From positions 1,068,001-1,132,000 of the forward strand of contig CAHIKZ030005404.1 in the NCBI GenBank assembly GCA_903632075.3: DNA of 64,000 nucleotides. Direction: 5' to 3'. This document shows, in pieces, positions 1 to 9,567 of the stretch. The position numbers and the translations under genes were made by a program. This stretch comes from Acanthosepion pharaonis. Taxonomy: Eukaryota > Mollusca > Cephalopoda > Sepiida > Sepiidae. Below the pieces are notes generated by a model. It did not search any database. It was not told where the DNA came from and was given only the letters and a program-made list of their open reading frames with translations. Every line of letters begins with the position of its first letter. Within the stretch, counting starts at the first letter, position 1.

Positions 1-180
1 CTGTTCCACAATGAGGAAGAAACTGTCTAAGTGGAATTTCCTCATTACCATTGGAATATGAAGGAAATGAGGTTTGAGTGAACTCTGTGTACATGGCCTG
101 GTGCATCCTAGGTCTGAAGGCCTCGGCTGGTAGAACCAAGGAATGAAGTTTGCCCAAACATCTGCCATTAATAGCAAAAT
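1..180 (+). repeat. Dispersed repeat family B, right part, cut by window start
   Basis: This segment resembles 12600-12905 and 24975-25305 in order and wording: a 'ctgttccaca' start, 'ggaagaaactgt' or 'ggaagaagctct', then 'agaaccaaggaatg' and a 'cactttccatgga'-like end. All three copies lie in the same orientation. The reading frames are broken, so any coding content is not recognised. It could be the decayed end of a LINE. Orientation is arbitrary. Confidence 0.5.
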
Positions 181-434
181 AGTAGTTTTTAAAAAACAAC
201 CATAATAGTTTGTGCTTGATGAGTTGGTAAAGCCACAAAACTTTAAGTTGCACCATGAATGTAGGTATATATATATTTATTAATATATACTTCTTAGCTG
301 TAACATTGAGTACTGTTTTGTTTACACCTTATATTAAATTAAGTAAATTTATTTGCTTATCTGTGTATGCATGCTACCGCACATATATACAGTTGCTAAT
401 ATCTAATTATTTGGTTTATATACACATTTATACT
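181..434. other. AT-rich spacer
   Basis: No gene is visible. A weak, reversed copy of the module that ends in 'gagccctctttt' may lie at about 294-330, and another at about 815-850; both are degenerate. Confidence 0.3.
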
Positions 435-461
435 TATATATATATATATATATATATATAA
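435..461. repeat. (TA)13 microsatellite
   Basis: Uninterrupted TA run that directly bounds the left side of the repeat at 462-658. Shorter TA runs of this kind also lie at 6657-6679, 7248-7281, 22720-22740, 42081-42099, 43001-43026, 43068-43094, 49012-49040, 52009-52040 and 52280-52313, nearly always at the edge of a dispersed repeat. Confidence 0.9.
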
Positions 462-658
462 GTAAAATGAGAACAAATGGAGTGTAATTCCACTGTGCAT
501 TTAATTTAAAAGAGGGCTCAATACAGAGTAGAGCTAAATATTAATCTTTTGCTTGCCAGTGGTTTGACATCATCCAAGGAGACATATTTGTGGTGTTGAA
601 ACATAATTGTAATTGTGTAGCAATTTTTAACATGTTTTTGCTTTAATATCTTAAAATA
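462..658 (+). repeat. (TA)n-bounded repeat with module M and hammerhead-like relic
   Basis: Between two TA runs lie the module M (GCTCAATACAGAGTAGAGC, about 514-532) and then a region ending 'ggtgttgaaaca' near 592-603. The minus-strand copy at 52041-52281 has the same order: TA run, M, a 'cttgataaga-hairpin-ttgaaac' motif, TA run. This copy keeps only the right half of the hairpin motif. The family is non-coding and short, about 200-240 bp. The mobilising machinery is unknown. Confidence 0.5.
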
Positions 659-689
<31 letters not shown>

Positions 690-865
690 TATACATATTA
701 TTCCTCACCAATAGCATGACTTGGAGTCTATACTGAAGATTTTGTTGTACATGAAACTCTAAGTCATGTTATCCATGAGAAATAATATGTATATTTATTA
801 ATATTTCCTTAATAGCTCTGTTGTATTACATCAAGCACTATTTTATTAACACCAGCACTATATGA

Positions 866-870
<5 letters not shown>

Positions 871-922
<52 letters not shown>
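871..922. repeat. (TA)26 microsatellite
   Basis: About 52 bp of uninterrupted TA, ending in a short GT run. Confidence 0.95.
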
Positions 923-928
<6 letters not shown>

Positions 929-1090
929 ATTTAGGTAGCATTTTTTCATTGATGCATGTTTCATTAAATAATATAGACAAGTGTTGTCTATTTATTCTAT
1001 GTAAATTCTTTTCATATTCTCTGATAAGCTTAATAACATTATCATTAAATGAAGAAAGAAAATAACAATATTAATACATATTTTTAATCC

Positions 1091-1131
1091 TATCTAAGCT
1101 TTCGGCTTATATAAGCCATTATCAAAGATGA
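1091..1131 (-). ncRNA. Hammerhead-like motif downstream of a Penelope-like endonuclease
   Basis: On the minus strand this reads TTGATAA, one base, a perfect six-pair hairpin (GGCTTA / TAAGCC, 1104-1117), then GAAA. The layout matches the hammerhead core, but two conserved positions differ (C3 to U and G8 to A) and no clear stem III or cleavage site is seen. It lies about 200 bp past the endonuclease stop codon, where Penelope-like elements carry their terminal repeats, which are known to hold hammerheads. It is probably an inactive derivative. Confidence 0.35.
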
Positions 1132-1322
1132 CAATTACATTACAATATATTAAGCAATACACGGACAACGCAATGATGATAGTCTGTTTCTGTTTACATG
1201 GAAGATTTCCAAGCAATGACAAACTTGTGCATACATGACACTGGAAGCGAAAATCACACCGCAGCTCATGCCATCACACATGATCATGTGAGAGTGAAAA
1301 TTAAGAAGTATCAAGTTACCAA

Positions 1323-1965
1323 TTATAGGCATTTAAGAATATTTGTGCAGATTTCATAGTTTATTTTGTTCAGGTTAGGTTACAATTGTTTTATGTATAT
1401 AGCTTCAAGAATTTTTAGTTTTTGTTTATTGTTTTCATGTTTAAGTATAATTGTGTTTTCAACAAGGACTTTCCAGAATTGTGTGTGCAGCCAGGCATGT
1501 TGTTTTAAATGCCTAAAAATGTTAGAGTTTTCATTCAAATGTAGTATCAAGCATTGTGAAAGTTAGTTTGTGGTGTGACCAACATAAATATTATTTAATT
1601 CGTTGCACTTGAATTAGTAAACTATGTTGGTTTTTAGCAAATCGCTAATCGGGGGAAGAATCATTGCAAATAATTGAGTTGGACATACTAGATTTAGTGT
1701 AGTACATGATTAACTTAATTTTTTCACTAGGATCTGTTGTAGATATATTAGTATTTACTTATTTTTTAGTATATTTTCATCTTGTTTATAATTAGCATGC
1801 ATTTGATTACGATATAGGAGATTAATATGTTTGAGATTAGTAGAAGCAGTATTATGTACTATTTGCGTAGTATTAAGATTTCTAAGAAAGAATCTTATTT
1901 GTTCATCAACTATATAGTTTGGAAAGCTATTATTAATAAGTGTTTGTTTTATATTCTTGCAAGAA
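1323..1965 (-). pseudogene. Penelope-like element, C-terminal GIY-YIG endonuclease remnant
   Basis: The minus-strand translation, across several frameshifts, runs from 'TLINNSFPNYIVDEQI', through 'INLLYRNQMHANYKQDE' and 'TDPSEKIKLIMYYTK', to 'NNIYVGHTTN' and 'KQKLKILEAIYIKQL', then a stop codon at 1323-1325. These blocks, in this order, are familiar from the C-terminal linker and GIY-YIG nuclease of one Penelope-like group; 'NIYVG' is the GIY-YIG tyrosine segment. The reverse transcriptase part is absent: the similarity stops near 1965, where another repeat (1950-2225) begins. It is a dead 3' fragment. Confidence 0.7.
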
Positions 1966-2225
1966 CATAGTGCTATTTCCCTTTGCAAATATATCTTTTC
2001 CAGATATAGAAAGAAACTCTGGTTTGCAGTCGTCAATTTGGGAAAACCCAAGACTCACCATTTCCACTTCATGGAATATGTCCTGATCTGGGACATAGTA
2101 GATGAATCTGGCCCATTTGAATCTGGAATCCTAAATATGGCTTCTCCAGACATAAGGGTATCCCTATATTATATGTAAACCCTTCCTTTTTGTTCCTCGT
2201 TAAACTCTGCTTTGCTATGTAGATA
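1950..2225 (+). repeat. Dispersed repeat family X
   Basis: This is an inverted match to 11735-11990. Shared blocks include 'tttccctttg', 'ctccagacat'/'ctcctgacct', 'gatgaatc...cccatttgaatctgg' and 'aaactctgctttgct'. No coding content is recognised. The pairing in opposite orientation shows it is an interspersed repeat. Confidence 0.55.
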
Positions 2226-2555
2226 TATATGATATGTTGTTTTCCACACGGAACACATGTATATATGTACATACAGTTTTGTGTATGTCTTAGTGGTATA
2301 AAAATTTCTCTGAGAAATGTTTGTCATTCCTTTTCCTTTCAGTCATTCTATTTCCTCTGTGAAGTACAGTGTTATATCATTTTTGCCAGGACTCTTTTCA
2401 CTCAACATTGTTGCAAGTGGGATCCATTACATTTTTTTCTGTTAAATATATTCAACTATATATGTGCAATTTTGTTTCACTACCTTTTGCCATCTTTGAG
2501 GCACCTTCATGATTCCATTATTATTTATATTTACAGGTCAATGATGCATTGTGGG

Positions 2556-2757
2556 TATTATAACAATATTAATAATGATAATGATGATGATTGTAAGAAC
2601 TTTTGGTCCCACTAGGGAATGCTGGGATCAAGACGGATCCAGCAGGGAGTTTTAGATAAATGAGTTGCTGAGTTTACCATGTGTCATATTGTCTTTGTGT
2701 TGCTTTGATTTTCAGCAGCCAGTCTCAGTATCTTTCCACCTTAATCCCAGTGGAACA
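2556..2757 (+). repeat. 5' LTR of the 2.6-5.6 kb gypsy element
   Basis: It aligns end to end with 5358-5557, for example 'gctgggatcaagacggatcc' and 'tttaccatgtgtcatattgt'. It ends in AACA, and its first bases are degraded from TG to TA. Confidence 0.85.
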
Positions 2758-2889
2758 TGGTGCCAGAGAGGGATTCTTTCTAAAAGAAGAAAATTATTTT
2801 CTAGATAAACAGGACCCAATTCAAAAAAATTTTTTTTTATTCAAAAAAACAGAGAAAATGTTCAAATTAACTACACTAGAGCTGTTTGA

Positions 2890-3500
2890 TTTTAAAAACC
2901 TGTGAAATTGGCAGAAATGGTTGCAGAGATTCCAACACTTTCAAGAAGTATCAAGACTCTGGAAAGAAGATAACAAAACTCAAATAAGTACATTATTGCA
3001 TTGGAAGCAAAGCCAAAAATATATTCCAGACATTTTCTTTCTCATGACAAGAAGAAACTAATGTGTACGACACAGTTTGGGAAAAATTCAATGCCTACTT
3101 CATGCCTCAAAGAAATATAATTCATCAAAGAGCAAAATTTTATCTTCCAGTTCAATTACAAGGAGAACAACTGGAAACCTTTATTCATGCATTGCATGAA
3201 TTAGCAGAAGCATGTGAATTTTCAAAGTAAAATGACCAAATCAGAGACTGTCTTGTGATAGAACTACAAAGTAAAAGACCTATCCAAAAGATTACAATTA
3301 ATTCCTGATTTGAAAGTTGAGAAAGTTACAGAGATGGCCAGAAGCAGTGAGCAAATAAAATGTCAAATGGAAGAAATCCATGTGAAAAATGTAGACAAAC
3401 TAAAGACCCAGATAAAGCTATGAGATACAAAAAGAAAATGTAGAAACAACAAAAATTGCCGTAGAGATGTAATAAAAAAACATGATTTTAAATACTGTCT
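2890..3500 (+). pseudogene. gag pseudogene of gypsy element
   Basis: Across frameshifts the translation contains 'RFQHFQEVSRL', 'FNAYFMPQRNII', 'RAKFYLPVQLQGEQLETF' and 'LHELAEACEF', which match the capsid region of K02A2.6-type gypsy gag proteins. An in-frame stop follows at about 3229. No zinc knuckle is visible downstream. The position just after the 5' LTR supports the call. Confidence 0.7.
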
Positions 3501-3599
3501 AGTGAAAGGGAAACACAGACAATAAATGAAGAAAAGAAATATTTCTTAGAAGAGATGACAGAAACAGATTGAAATAACCCGTGGTATAATAAAAATTTG

Positions 3600-5020
3600 T
3601 AAAACAGCGGTGAAATTTAAAATCAATAGAGGTGCCGATAGAAACATTATCGCAACTGAAACTTACAAAAATCTGAGAGAAAAACCTATATTAAGACCAG
3701 TCAATAGCATCTGCACAAGTTCTGGAGGAATAGTCCAATGTATTGGAAAGTAACCATTACAGAAGAAAGTAAGGAAAAATATGATTTGTAGATATATGTC
3801 ATTGAATGTGTAAAGGGAGAGAACTTATTGTATAGAAAAAGGTCTGTAAAAATTAATTTAGAGTGAAATGTTTAAACAAAATAGAACAGGGAATGTCATT
3901 TGATGCTGGAGGGTGTATGAAAAGTGACCCAGTGAAAATATTTCTGAAAAAAGAGGTTTCACTTTACTGTGTAACAACAGCTAGGAGAGTCCCAATCCCT
4001 ATTTTACCAAAGGTGAAGGAAGAATTGAATAGACTAGAAAATGAGGGAATTATTGAAAAGATTACAGAATCAACTGATTGGTGTGCACCTATAGTACCTG
4101 TAATAAAAGAAACAGAAGTCTGAATAGGTGTAGATTTGAAGAAGCTAAATATAGCAGGGAAAATGTTACAAAATTTAGATGATATTTCACTTAAACTAAA
4201 TGTAACTAATTTTTTTTTTTTGTAAATTGGATGTTAACAGAGGATTCTACCAAATTCCATTAAGTAAATAAAGTTATCTATTCATGACTTTCATTATTCC
4301 TTTTGGAAGATATTACTTCAAAAGATTACCTTTTGGTATAATATCAAATCTGGAAATCTTTAAAAAAAGATGTTAGAAGTATTGAAAAATATTCAAGGAG
4401 TCGAAACAATTATCAATGATGTTCTAATCTATGGTAACACAATGAAAGACTAAAAACTGTTTTTAAAATATTATAAAAAGCCAAACTCAAGCTTAATAAA
4501 GTAAAGTTTGAATTTAAAATGACATAACTTTTGGACACATGTTTGGTGTCTGAGAATGAAATTCAACCCAGCAAGGAAAAACTAAAAGCCTTTCAGGAGT
4601 TGCCTACACTTATAAATTTAACTGAATTACATTGTATAATAGGCATGGTCAGATACTTAGAAAAATTCTTACCAAATTTGTCTCAAAAAATACAACCAAT
4701 GACCAAATTATTGAAAAAGGACATTGTATTTGTGTGAGATTACCCATAAGAAAATTCTTTTAAAAAAGTAAAGGAATTACTAACACAAGCCACAAGTGTC
4801 AGTCCCACCGAATTAATTATAGGAAAGAAAATAAGAACCACATTACCTTTACATCCAAAAAAGTTATTACCAAAATGTCCTGATTTCACACAAATCAGAA
4901 AGAGAGAGACAAACTGGCAAAAACCAGAATGGAAAAGAATTTTAACAGATTCCACGGTGTCAGAAATTTACCAACACTAAAAAGAGGAGATAGAGTTGGA
5001 ATAAAATTAGATGAAGAGAA
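3600..5020 (+). pseudogene. pol pseudogene of gypsy element (protease, RT, RNase H linker, integrase end)
   Basis: Protease is seen near 3610 as 'VKFKINRGADRNII', where the catalytic D-T/S-G has become N-R-G-A-D. The RT N-terminus (3863-4123) has the typical 'VPIPILPKVKEELNRLENEG' and 'DWCAPIVPV'. Palm fragments follow ('DVNRGFYQIPLSK', and 'TIINDVLIYG' in place of the usual DDxL motif). The RT/RNase H junction is at 4531-4737 ('LHCIIGMVRYLEKFLPNLSQ'). The next recognisable block, 4815-5020, is the integrase C-terminal tail. Everything between is deleted. Confidence 0.8.
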
Positions 5021-5357
5021 AGTCAGCAAACTCTGACAACAGGTTGTATATTGTTGCAACTAATCAAGGGGATTTCCAAAGAAATAGAAAACATATTTCA
5101 TTTTCAGGTTTTGAAAATAAACTTTTGAGAAATAAGCCAATTAGTGATCATTACAAGGATCTTCAAACAAATAATAATATAAGAGGAAGTACAAGACAAG
5201 AACAAAAAATACAAACTCCAAAATATCTGCTTGATTTCACAAAGTGAGTTATTATCCTTGGACTGTAACTTAACAAACTTGGATTTGTAATTATTTATTT
5301 TGTAATTTGGGAAATTTATAAATTAATAAAGAAAATAAACTACTTTAGGAGAGGGGA

Positions 5358-5557
5358 TGTTATAACAACATCAATAATGATGACTATGATTGTAAGGACT
5401 TCCAGCCCCACTAGTGAATGCTGGGATCAAGACGGATCCAGAGTAGAGTTTTAAATAAATAAGTTGTTTAGTTTACCACATATCATGTTGTCTTTGTGTT
5501 GCTTCAACTTTTCAGAAGTTAGTTTCAATATCTTTCCACCCTAAGCCCAGTGGAACA
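5358..5557 (+). repeat. 3' LTR of the 2.6-5.6 kb gypsy element
   Basis: It starts TGTTATAACA right after a purine run (GGAGAGGGGA) and ends AACA. It is better preserved at its 5' edge than the other LTR. Confidence 0.87.
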
Positions 5558-5570
5558 GTGAGTAGCCTAT

Positions 5571-5891
5571 TGTATTATTCTAATAGTTATTTTGGTGGGT
5601 GGTAACGATTACATTCCAAATTATCCTAGGGGAATAATTGTGGCTTCGGATGCAGTTTTTTGCCTATTTATAGTGTTGTTTTAAACCTTTTTTTTTTAAT
5701 TTATTATTGATTATTCTATTGTTAATCATTATTATTATGCCTACTTTTGTTTATGTGTGTGTTTGTGGTTTGTTAATTTGTTTATTATTACCTACATATA
5801 AATAGTCAGGCACAAACACATTGCATATGGCCTGCCAATTGTATTTAGCATGAAGCAGACTGTCACCTCTGGGCATTGACTTCAATGACTA

Positions 5892-5940
<49 letters not shown>

Positions 5941-6158
5941 TAAAGATATATTTTTAAGCTATGCTGTAATAATAAAAATCAACAACAAATAATAGAGTAA
6001 TCAATAATAAGTAATGAGTAAAAGTTAACAAACAAAATTATAAAATAGCTACAAATAACCACATTCTGATCCACAATTATTTGTAATTAACAGCTTCTAG
6101 AATAATTTGAAATATAACTGTTACCACCCACCCAATAACCATTACAATAATAATACAT
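5571..6158. mobile_element. Foldback element with arms of about 200 bp
   Basis: Left arm 5571-5800 (contains GGTGGGTGGTAAC and 'caaattatcctag') is the inverted, diverged copy of right arm 5975-6158 (contains GTTACCACCCACCC and 'ctagaataatttg'). The loop holds a family F tail (5815-5895) and a TA run (5896-5938), apparently acquired later. There is no transposase. The outer ends both read TGTATTATT. It is a non-autonomous element of unknown class. Confidence 0.7.
5815..5895 (+). repeat. Family F repeat tail ('GCATGAAACAGACTGTC' family)
   Basis: It contains 'gcatgaagcagactgtcacc' followed by 'gcattgacttcaatg' and a TA run. Other copies: 6685-6841, 20138-20232 (both strands), 23838-23880 and 40660-40862. 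The 'GAAAC-AGACU-GUC' string in better copies equals the 3' half of a hammerhead (G12-A14, stem III, cleavage triplet). Confidence 0.6.
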
Positions 6159-6304
6159 TAGACTTTACTACCCATAATTCAAATTTCATTTGTTATGCCT
6201 GTAATTTTGTCAATGCTGAAATCATTTAATCTCTATTACAATTCCGTCTGTCCTGCTGATTTTTTCTGTTCACTTTGGCCAGAAATGATTTCACTTCATA
6301 TTTT

Positions 6305-6650
6305 TATTGAGAAGTGTTTTAACAGAAGACGGAAAGCATGACACTAAAATGCAAAGGCACATTGGTGATAGTGAAAGATGCCTTGCAAAAGCTAAGCAAA
6401 TTATTAAGAAACAAAAAAAGATTACTGAACTGTTATGTAATATCAGTCCTTCTATATGAGTGAATGCTAAACAATCTCTTCACAGATGAAGAAGAGATTT
6501 GAAGCAACAAAAATGTGGTTCTACAGAAGGATGCTGAGAATACCACGGACTGAATATGTGAGCAACAACAAAGTTTTAGAGACAATAGAAACAAAAAGGA
6601 TGCATATACTTAACATCAGAAAGAGATGAAGTCCTAAAGGAAAAAATGTG
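6305..6650 (+). pseudogene. RTE-like LINE, ORF2 C-terminal remnant
   Basis: The last part reads 'SSQMKKRFEATKMWFYRRML', then 'RIPRTEYVSNNKVLETIETK' and 'HILNIRKR'. This is the stretch after the RT domain of a widespread RTE-type endonuclease/RT protein. Upstream codons ('MTLKCKGTLVIVKDALQK'-like) are split by frameshifts. The same segment recurs at 24590-24960 and 41600-42060, and on the minus strand at 44895-45760. A TA run follows. Confidence 0.75.
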
Positions 6651-6684
6651 TCATAAATATATATATATATATATATATGATTAA

Positions 6685-6838
6685 ATATAGTTTTAAGGAA
6701 TGCTATATTTATAGTTTAAAGTGCTCAATATCAAGGATAGAGCATATATAAATATAAAAGTGGACATTAATTCAAGGTCTGATAATTGTATATAAGCATG
6801 AAACAGACTGCTGTTGCTGGGTATTGACTTCAATGTAC

Positions 6839-6841
<3 letters not shown>
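6685..6841 (+). repeat. Family F repeat, longer copy
   Basis: It begins 'agttttaaggaatgctatat', continues 'aagtgctcaatatcaagga', and ends 'aagcatgaaacagactgctg' and 'gacttcaatgtac' before a TA run. It is collinear with 40660-40862. Confidence 0.6.

Positions 6842-6894
<53 letters not shown>
6842..6894. repeat. (TA)26 microsatellite
   Basis: TA run joining the family F tail to the palindrome at 6901. Confidence 0.95.
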
Positions 6895-6899
<5 letters not shown>

Positions 6900-6900
6900 T

Positions 6901-7129
6901 ATAATAAAATCCAAAATCGCCATGTATGGGGAATAAGCTTATTTCAAAAATTTGTCAGTCTTATTCAACCCAGTATAGACTGAGTTCATGTTGGAATTAG
7001 AAATTTAACTTTTAGTTAGATTTCTAATTCCAACACAAACTCAGTTTATACCAGGATTGAATAAGACTGACGAATTTTGTCGGATGAAATAAGCTTATTC
7101 CCCATATGAGGTGATTTGGGATTTTATTG
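6901..7129. repeat. Long palindrome (arms about 105 bp)
   Basis: The left arm ('aaaatcgccatg', 'ggggaataagcttattt', 'gtcagtcttattcaa', 'ttagaaattt') returns inverted in the right arm with few changes and almost no loop (centre near 7012). Just to its right, about 7150-7180, lies a degraded reversed M module ('acattgagctctttttg'). No coding content is present. Confidence 0.8.
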
Positions 7130-7245
7130 TGTAGTAATTATTTGCTCTATAATAATAAATACATTGAGCTCTTTTTGTGCATCAGTTTTAATATTTTATA
7201 TTTCTAGGATCCACTTGGATTATATACCAACAGATTTATAACCTT

Positions 7246-7283
<38 letters not shown>

Positions 7284-7477
7284 CTAATAGGATAAAGAAA
7301 AAAAAAGGATGTAAATTAGGATTTAAATTACTGAAATACTTGAACAGAGCAAACATGAACTCCAATCTTGACATTCATGAACTTCAATCTAGATGAGCAA
7401 TATCATATTCAAAAATTGGACAAGTACAATAAGAAAATTGTTCCACATGCCATGCCTCTTCTGGATGCCTCAGTTGT
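7130..7477. other. AT-rich spacer with TA run
   Basis: It holds the degraded M module and a TA run at 7248-7281. Nothing else is recognised. Confidence 0.4.
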
Positions 7478-7790
7478 GTCCTTGACATGGCCCAGTGGAT
7501 AAAGATGTTGGTTAGATCCATTGACAAGACCCAAAGAGTTTTGAATTGAGTACCAGGCTACAGCAGTGATAGACCCAGAAACTTGGAGAGTTGAGTTAAT
7601 GGTTAATAACTGAGACATCTCTAATAGGCATTGCGCATAGAATGAGAACAATCTACTCTGGTGGATGAAATAAAGGGTACAGTTCAAAATTTCAATCACC
7701 TGAAGAAGGCCGGAGCATACAACAGCTGAAACATTGTGAATATGGCAGTGAAGATGAGGATAACAGTCCAAATATTGTAAATAATTCAAA
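7478..7790 (+). mobile_element. tRNA-derived SINE with hammerhead-like tail motif
   Basis: 'tggcccagtggataaagatg' (about 7488) resembles a tRNA A box, and 'gagttttgaattgag' (about 7536) a degraded B box, the usual pol III promoter pair. About 150 bp downstream lies CTGAAGA (7700-7706), a spacer, then GAAAC (7728-7732). The same pair occurs at 48067-48097 behind another tRNA-like head. The spacer forms no convincing hairpin. Confidence 0.5.
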
Positions 7791-7956
7791 TAACAGTATA
7801 TTTATTTATTTTCATCTACTGGCCTAAATGTTCAAGAAAACTTATAAAATTATTGCAGAGACCACAAATTTTTCTATAATAAGATTTCTTAAAATCTAGG
7901 CCAATTGACAAAAATAAATAAATAAACATACTGTTTAATAAATATGAGTATCCACT

Positions 7957-7960
<4 letters not shown>

Positions 7961-8001
<41 letters not shown>
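7961..8001. repeat. (TA)20 microsatellite
   Basis: It abuts the left terminal inverted repeat of the element at 8001-8372. A second TA run lies at 8418-8461, 45 bp past the right end. Confidence 0.95.
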
Positions 8002-8007
<6 letters not shown>

Positions 8008-8372
8008 GAAGAGGGTGCGCAAAACGTTTTTGGTTGTAATGTGTCAAAAAATTAAAAATAAATAATTTTTTTTCATGTTCAATGTGGAATATTTCGATAT
8101 GAGACATTTGTTTTGTGTTGGCAATCCGAATTTATTGCCAACACACAAACAGAATGTCTCATATCGAGAATATTCCACATTGAACATGAAGAAAAAATTA
8201 ATTATTTTTAATAATATGTAAAAAAAAAAATCTCCACTTTCACCTGAAGACGGTTTGAGACCAGACCAGAAACACGTGTCGTGAAATTATGTAAAACAAA
8301 GTATAATTTTTTTTTCTCAATAAATCCACATTACAACCAAAAAAACGTTTGCGGCACCCCTCTTCTTTTTAA
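8001..8372 (+). mobile_element. Non-autonomous element with terminal inverted repeats, inner palindrome and hammerhead
   Basis: Terminal inverted repeats of about 43 bp ('ttaaaaagaagaggg' and 'aacgtttttggttgtaatgtg' on the left, inverted at 8330-8372). Inside, 8074-8191 is a near-perfect palindrome (arms about 55 bp, loop about 8 nt). Between the palindrome and the right end sits a hammerhead motif (8238-8286). No ORF. Penelope-like elements and retrozymes show comparable mixtures of repeats and hammerheads, but the family is not recognised. Confidence 0.7.
8238..8286 (+). ncRNA. Type I hammerhead ribozyme candidate
   Basis: Parts in order: stem I strand TTTCAC (8238-8243); core CTGAAGA (8244-8250); stem II GGTTTG / CAGACC (8252-8257 and 8262-8267, six pairs with one G-U, loop AGAC); GAA (8269-8271); stem III AC / GT (8272-8273 and 8278-8279, loop ACGT); cleavage base C (8280) in a GUC triplet; stem I strand GTGAAA (8281-8286), fully paired. 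All core bases match the consensus. One flaw is a C-A mismatch at the base of stem II (8251/8268), which a single G-to-A change would explain. Short stem III variants are known from animal retroelements. Confidence 0.75.
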
Positions 8373-8413
8373 TATACATACTTTTTCTCTCGTTGGAAAC
8401 TACAACATATTTC

Positions 8414-8461
<48 letters not shown>

Positions 8462-8464
<3 letters not shown>

Positions 8465-9003
8465 CGTAACTACAATGGTTAATTTTAAAATAATTATAAC
8501 AATGTGTTTACAAAAATCACCATCACAATGATCACAGTTACATTAAGTTTGAATTCAACCATGAGGATGATCTCGAATAAGATCAAAAGTACTTGGGTTA
8601 ACTAAAACTATGGCACCTCCCTTGATGAATTTCAACTTAACATCAAGAAGATAATTAGAGAAGTAGAAAGGATTATTATAAAAATAAATAGTCATAATAT
8701 GTCTATATTATTCAATGAAACATACTTGAATGAAGATATGCTGCCTAAATATATATGTATATATATAATGTCATATAATTTTATCATATAATTTAATAAT
8801 TATTGGTTAGAATAAATTCTTTTTTAATATTACCCCTATTTTAAAGATCTGAATAGCTATTATAACATGACTTCATTGTCAAGCTTTTTGAATTTTCCTA
8901 AACTTGTATTTTGATTGGTCATTCTAGCAACATTTTCCCCTTGTGAAGGATCCTTAATTAATTTGAAACTTTTAAAACCATTTATTTTACATTCAACATC
9001 ATC
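8462..9003. other. Unassigned AT-rich DNA
   Basis: No ORF with recognisable protein and no duplicate elsewhere in the window. Confidence 0.3.
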
Positions 9004-9084
9004 ACTTGATAAGACACCGGAGGTGTTGAAACAAAATGGCTATTTTTGTAGTGATTTTATAACATATTTATGTTATAATTTTAA

Positions 9085-9088
<4 letters not shown>
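9004..9088 (+). repeat. (TA)n-bounded repeat, right half, with hammerhead-like hairpin
   Basis: It contains TTGATAA (9006-9012), a six-pair hairpin GACACC-GGA-GGTGTT (9013-9027) and GAAAC (9028-9032), then 'aaaatggctatttttgtag' and a TA run at 9089-9150. The inverted copy at 52041-52145 matches nearly base for base. Relative to a hammerhead the core carries C3-to-U and G8-to-A, shared by both copies, so the change predates their spread. Confidence 0.55.

Positions 9089-9150
<62 letters not shown>
9089..9150. repeat. (TA)31 microsatellite
   Basis: One of the longest pure TA runs here; it follows the repeat at 9004-9088 directly. Confidence 0.95.
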
Positions 9151-9152
<2 letters not shown>

Positions 9153-9264
9153 CCAAATGTAAAAGAACAAAAGAATATAAATTCAAATATTCATAACATT
9201 AATTTAAAAAGGTGTTTGATACAAGTAGGGCAATAAATATTTATTATAAACTGTTACATTGGAA

Positions 9265-9310
9265 CATGCAAGTTACTGCAGTAACTGCAGTAACTGCAGT
9301 AACTTGCATG
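9265..9310. repeat. Short perfect palindrome built on a 9-bp repeat
   Basis: Arms of 18 bp (CATGCAAGTTACTGCAGT and its inverse) enclose ten bases. The inside is a tandem 9-mer (ACTGCAGTA). It abuts the left end of the foldback at 9308-9693. Confidence 0.8.
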
Positions 9311-9373
9311 AATTGGGATCAAATATGAATCAGAATCTGACCGAATGATATGATAAAGAACAAATCAATTTAT

Positions 9374-9417
9374 CAATCTAAGATGATTCACTTTTATTAA
9401 AGCTTCATCAGAGAATG
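9374..9417 (-). ncRNA. Decayed hammerhead, left foldback arm
   Basis: On the minus strand: stem I CATTCT, intact core CTGATGA (9405-9411), stem II CTTT/AAAG, then GAATC in place of GAAAC, and stem I return AGATTG (9374-9379, one mismatch). The core is intact but the stem III base has mutated. Confidence 0.5.
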
Positions 9418-9567
9418 AGATCTGGAGAAGAAGGAAAAAAAGAAATTCTGGTATTTTTATTTTTGTGTTTTCAATTTTAAATAACATTAGTGTAAATTAT
9501 ATTGTTCCAAGTTCAAGGAAATATTTAGGCTTTCTTCTTTATAATTTCTGTTTTTTTTCTTCATATC

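Larger units (their letters stand above)
2556..5557 (+). mobile_element. Decayed Ty3/gypsy LTR retrotransposon with internal deletion
   Basis: The element has two LTRs of about 200 bp (2556-2757 and 5358-5557). The bases flanking it, GTGGG (2551-2555) and GTGAG (5558-5562), look like a five-base target duplication with one mismatch. A TGG-initiated primer-binding region follows the 5' LTR at 2758, and a polypurine tract (5347-5357) precedes the 3' LTR. Internal order is gag, protease, RT start, RNase H linker and integrase C-terminus. At about 3.0 kb it is much shorter than usual, because the RT end, RNase H and integrase core are missing between 4740 and 4800. Stops and frameshifts throughout show it is old and dead. 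Confidence 0.88.

Noticed and set aside
713..772. CTGAAGA ... GAAAC inside a 12-bp outer stem
   Set aside because: No stem II between core and GAAAC and no stem III; the outer stem alone is weak evidence.
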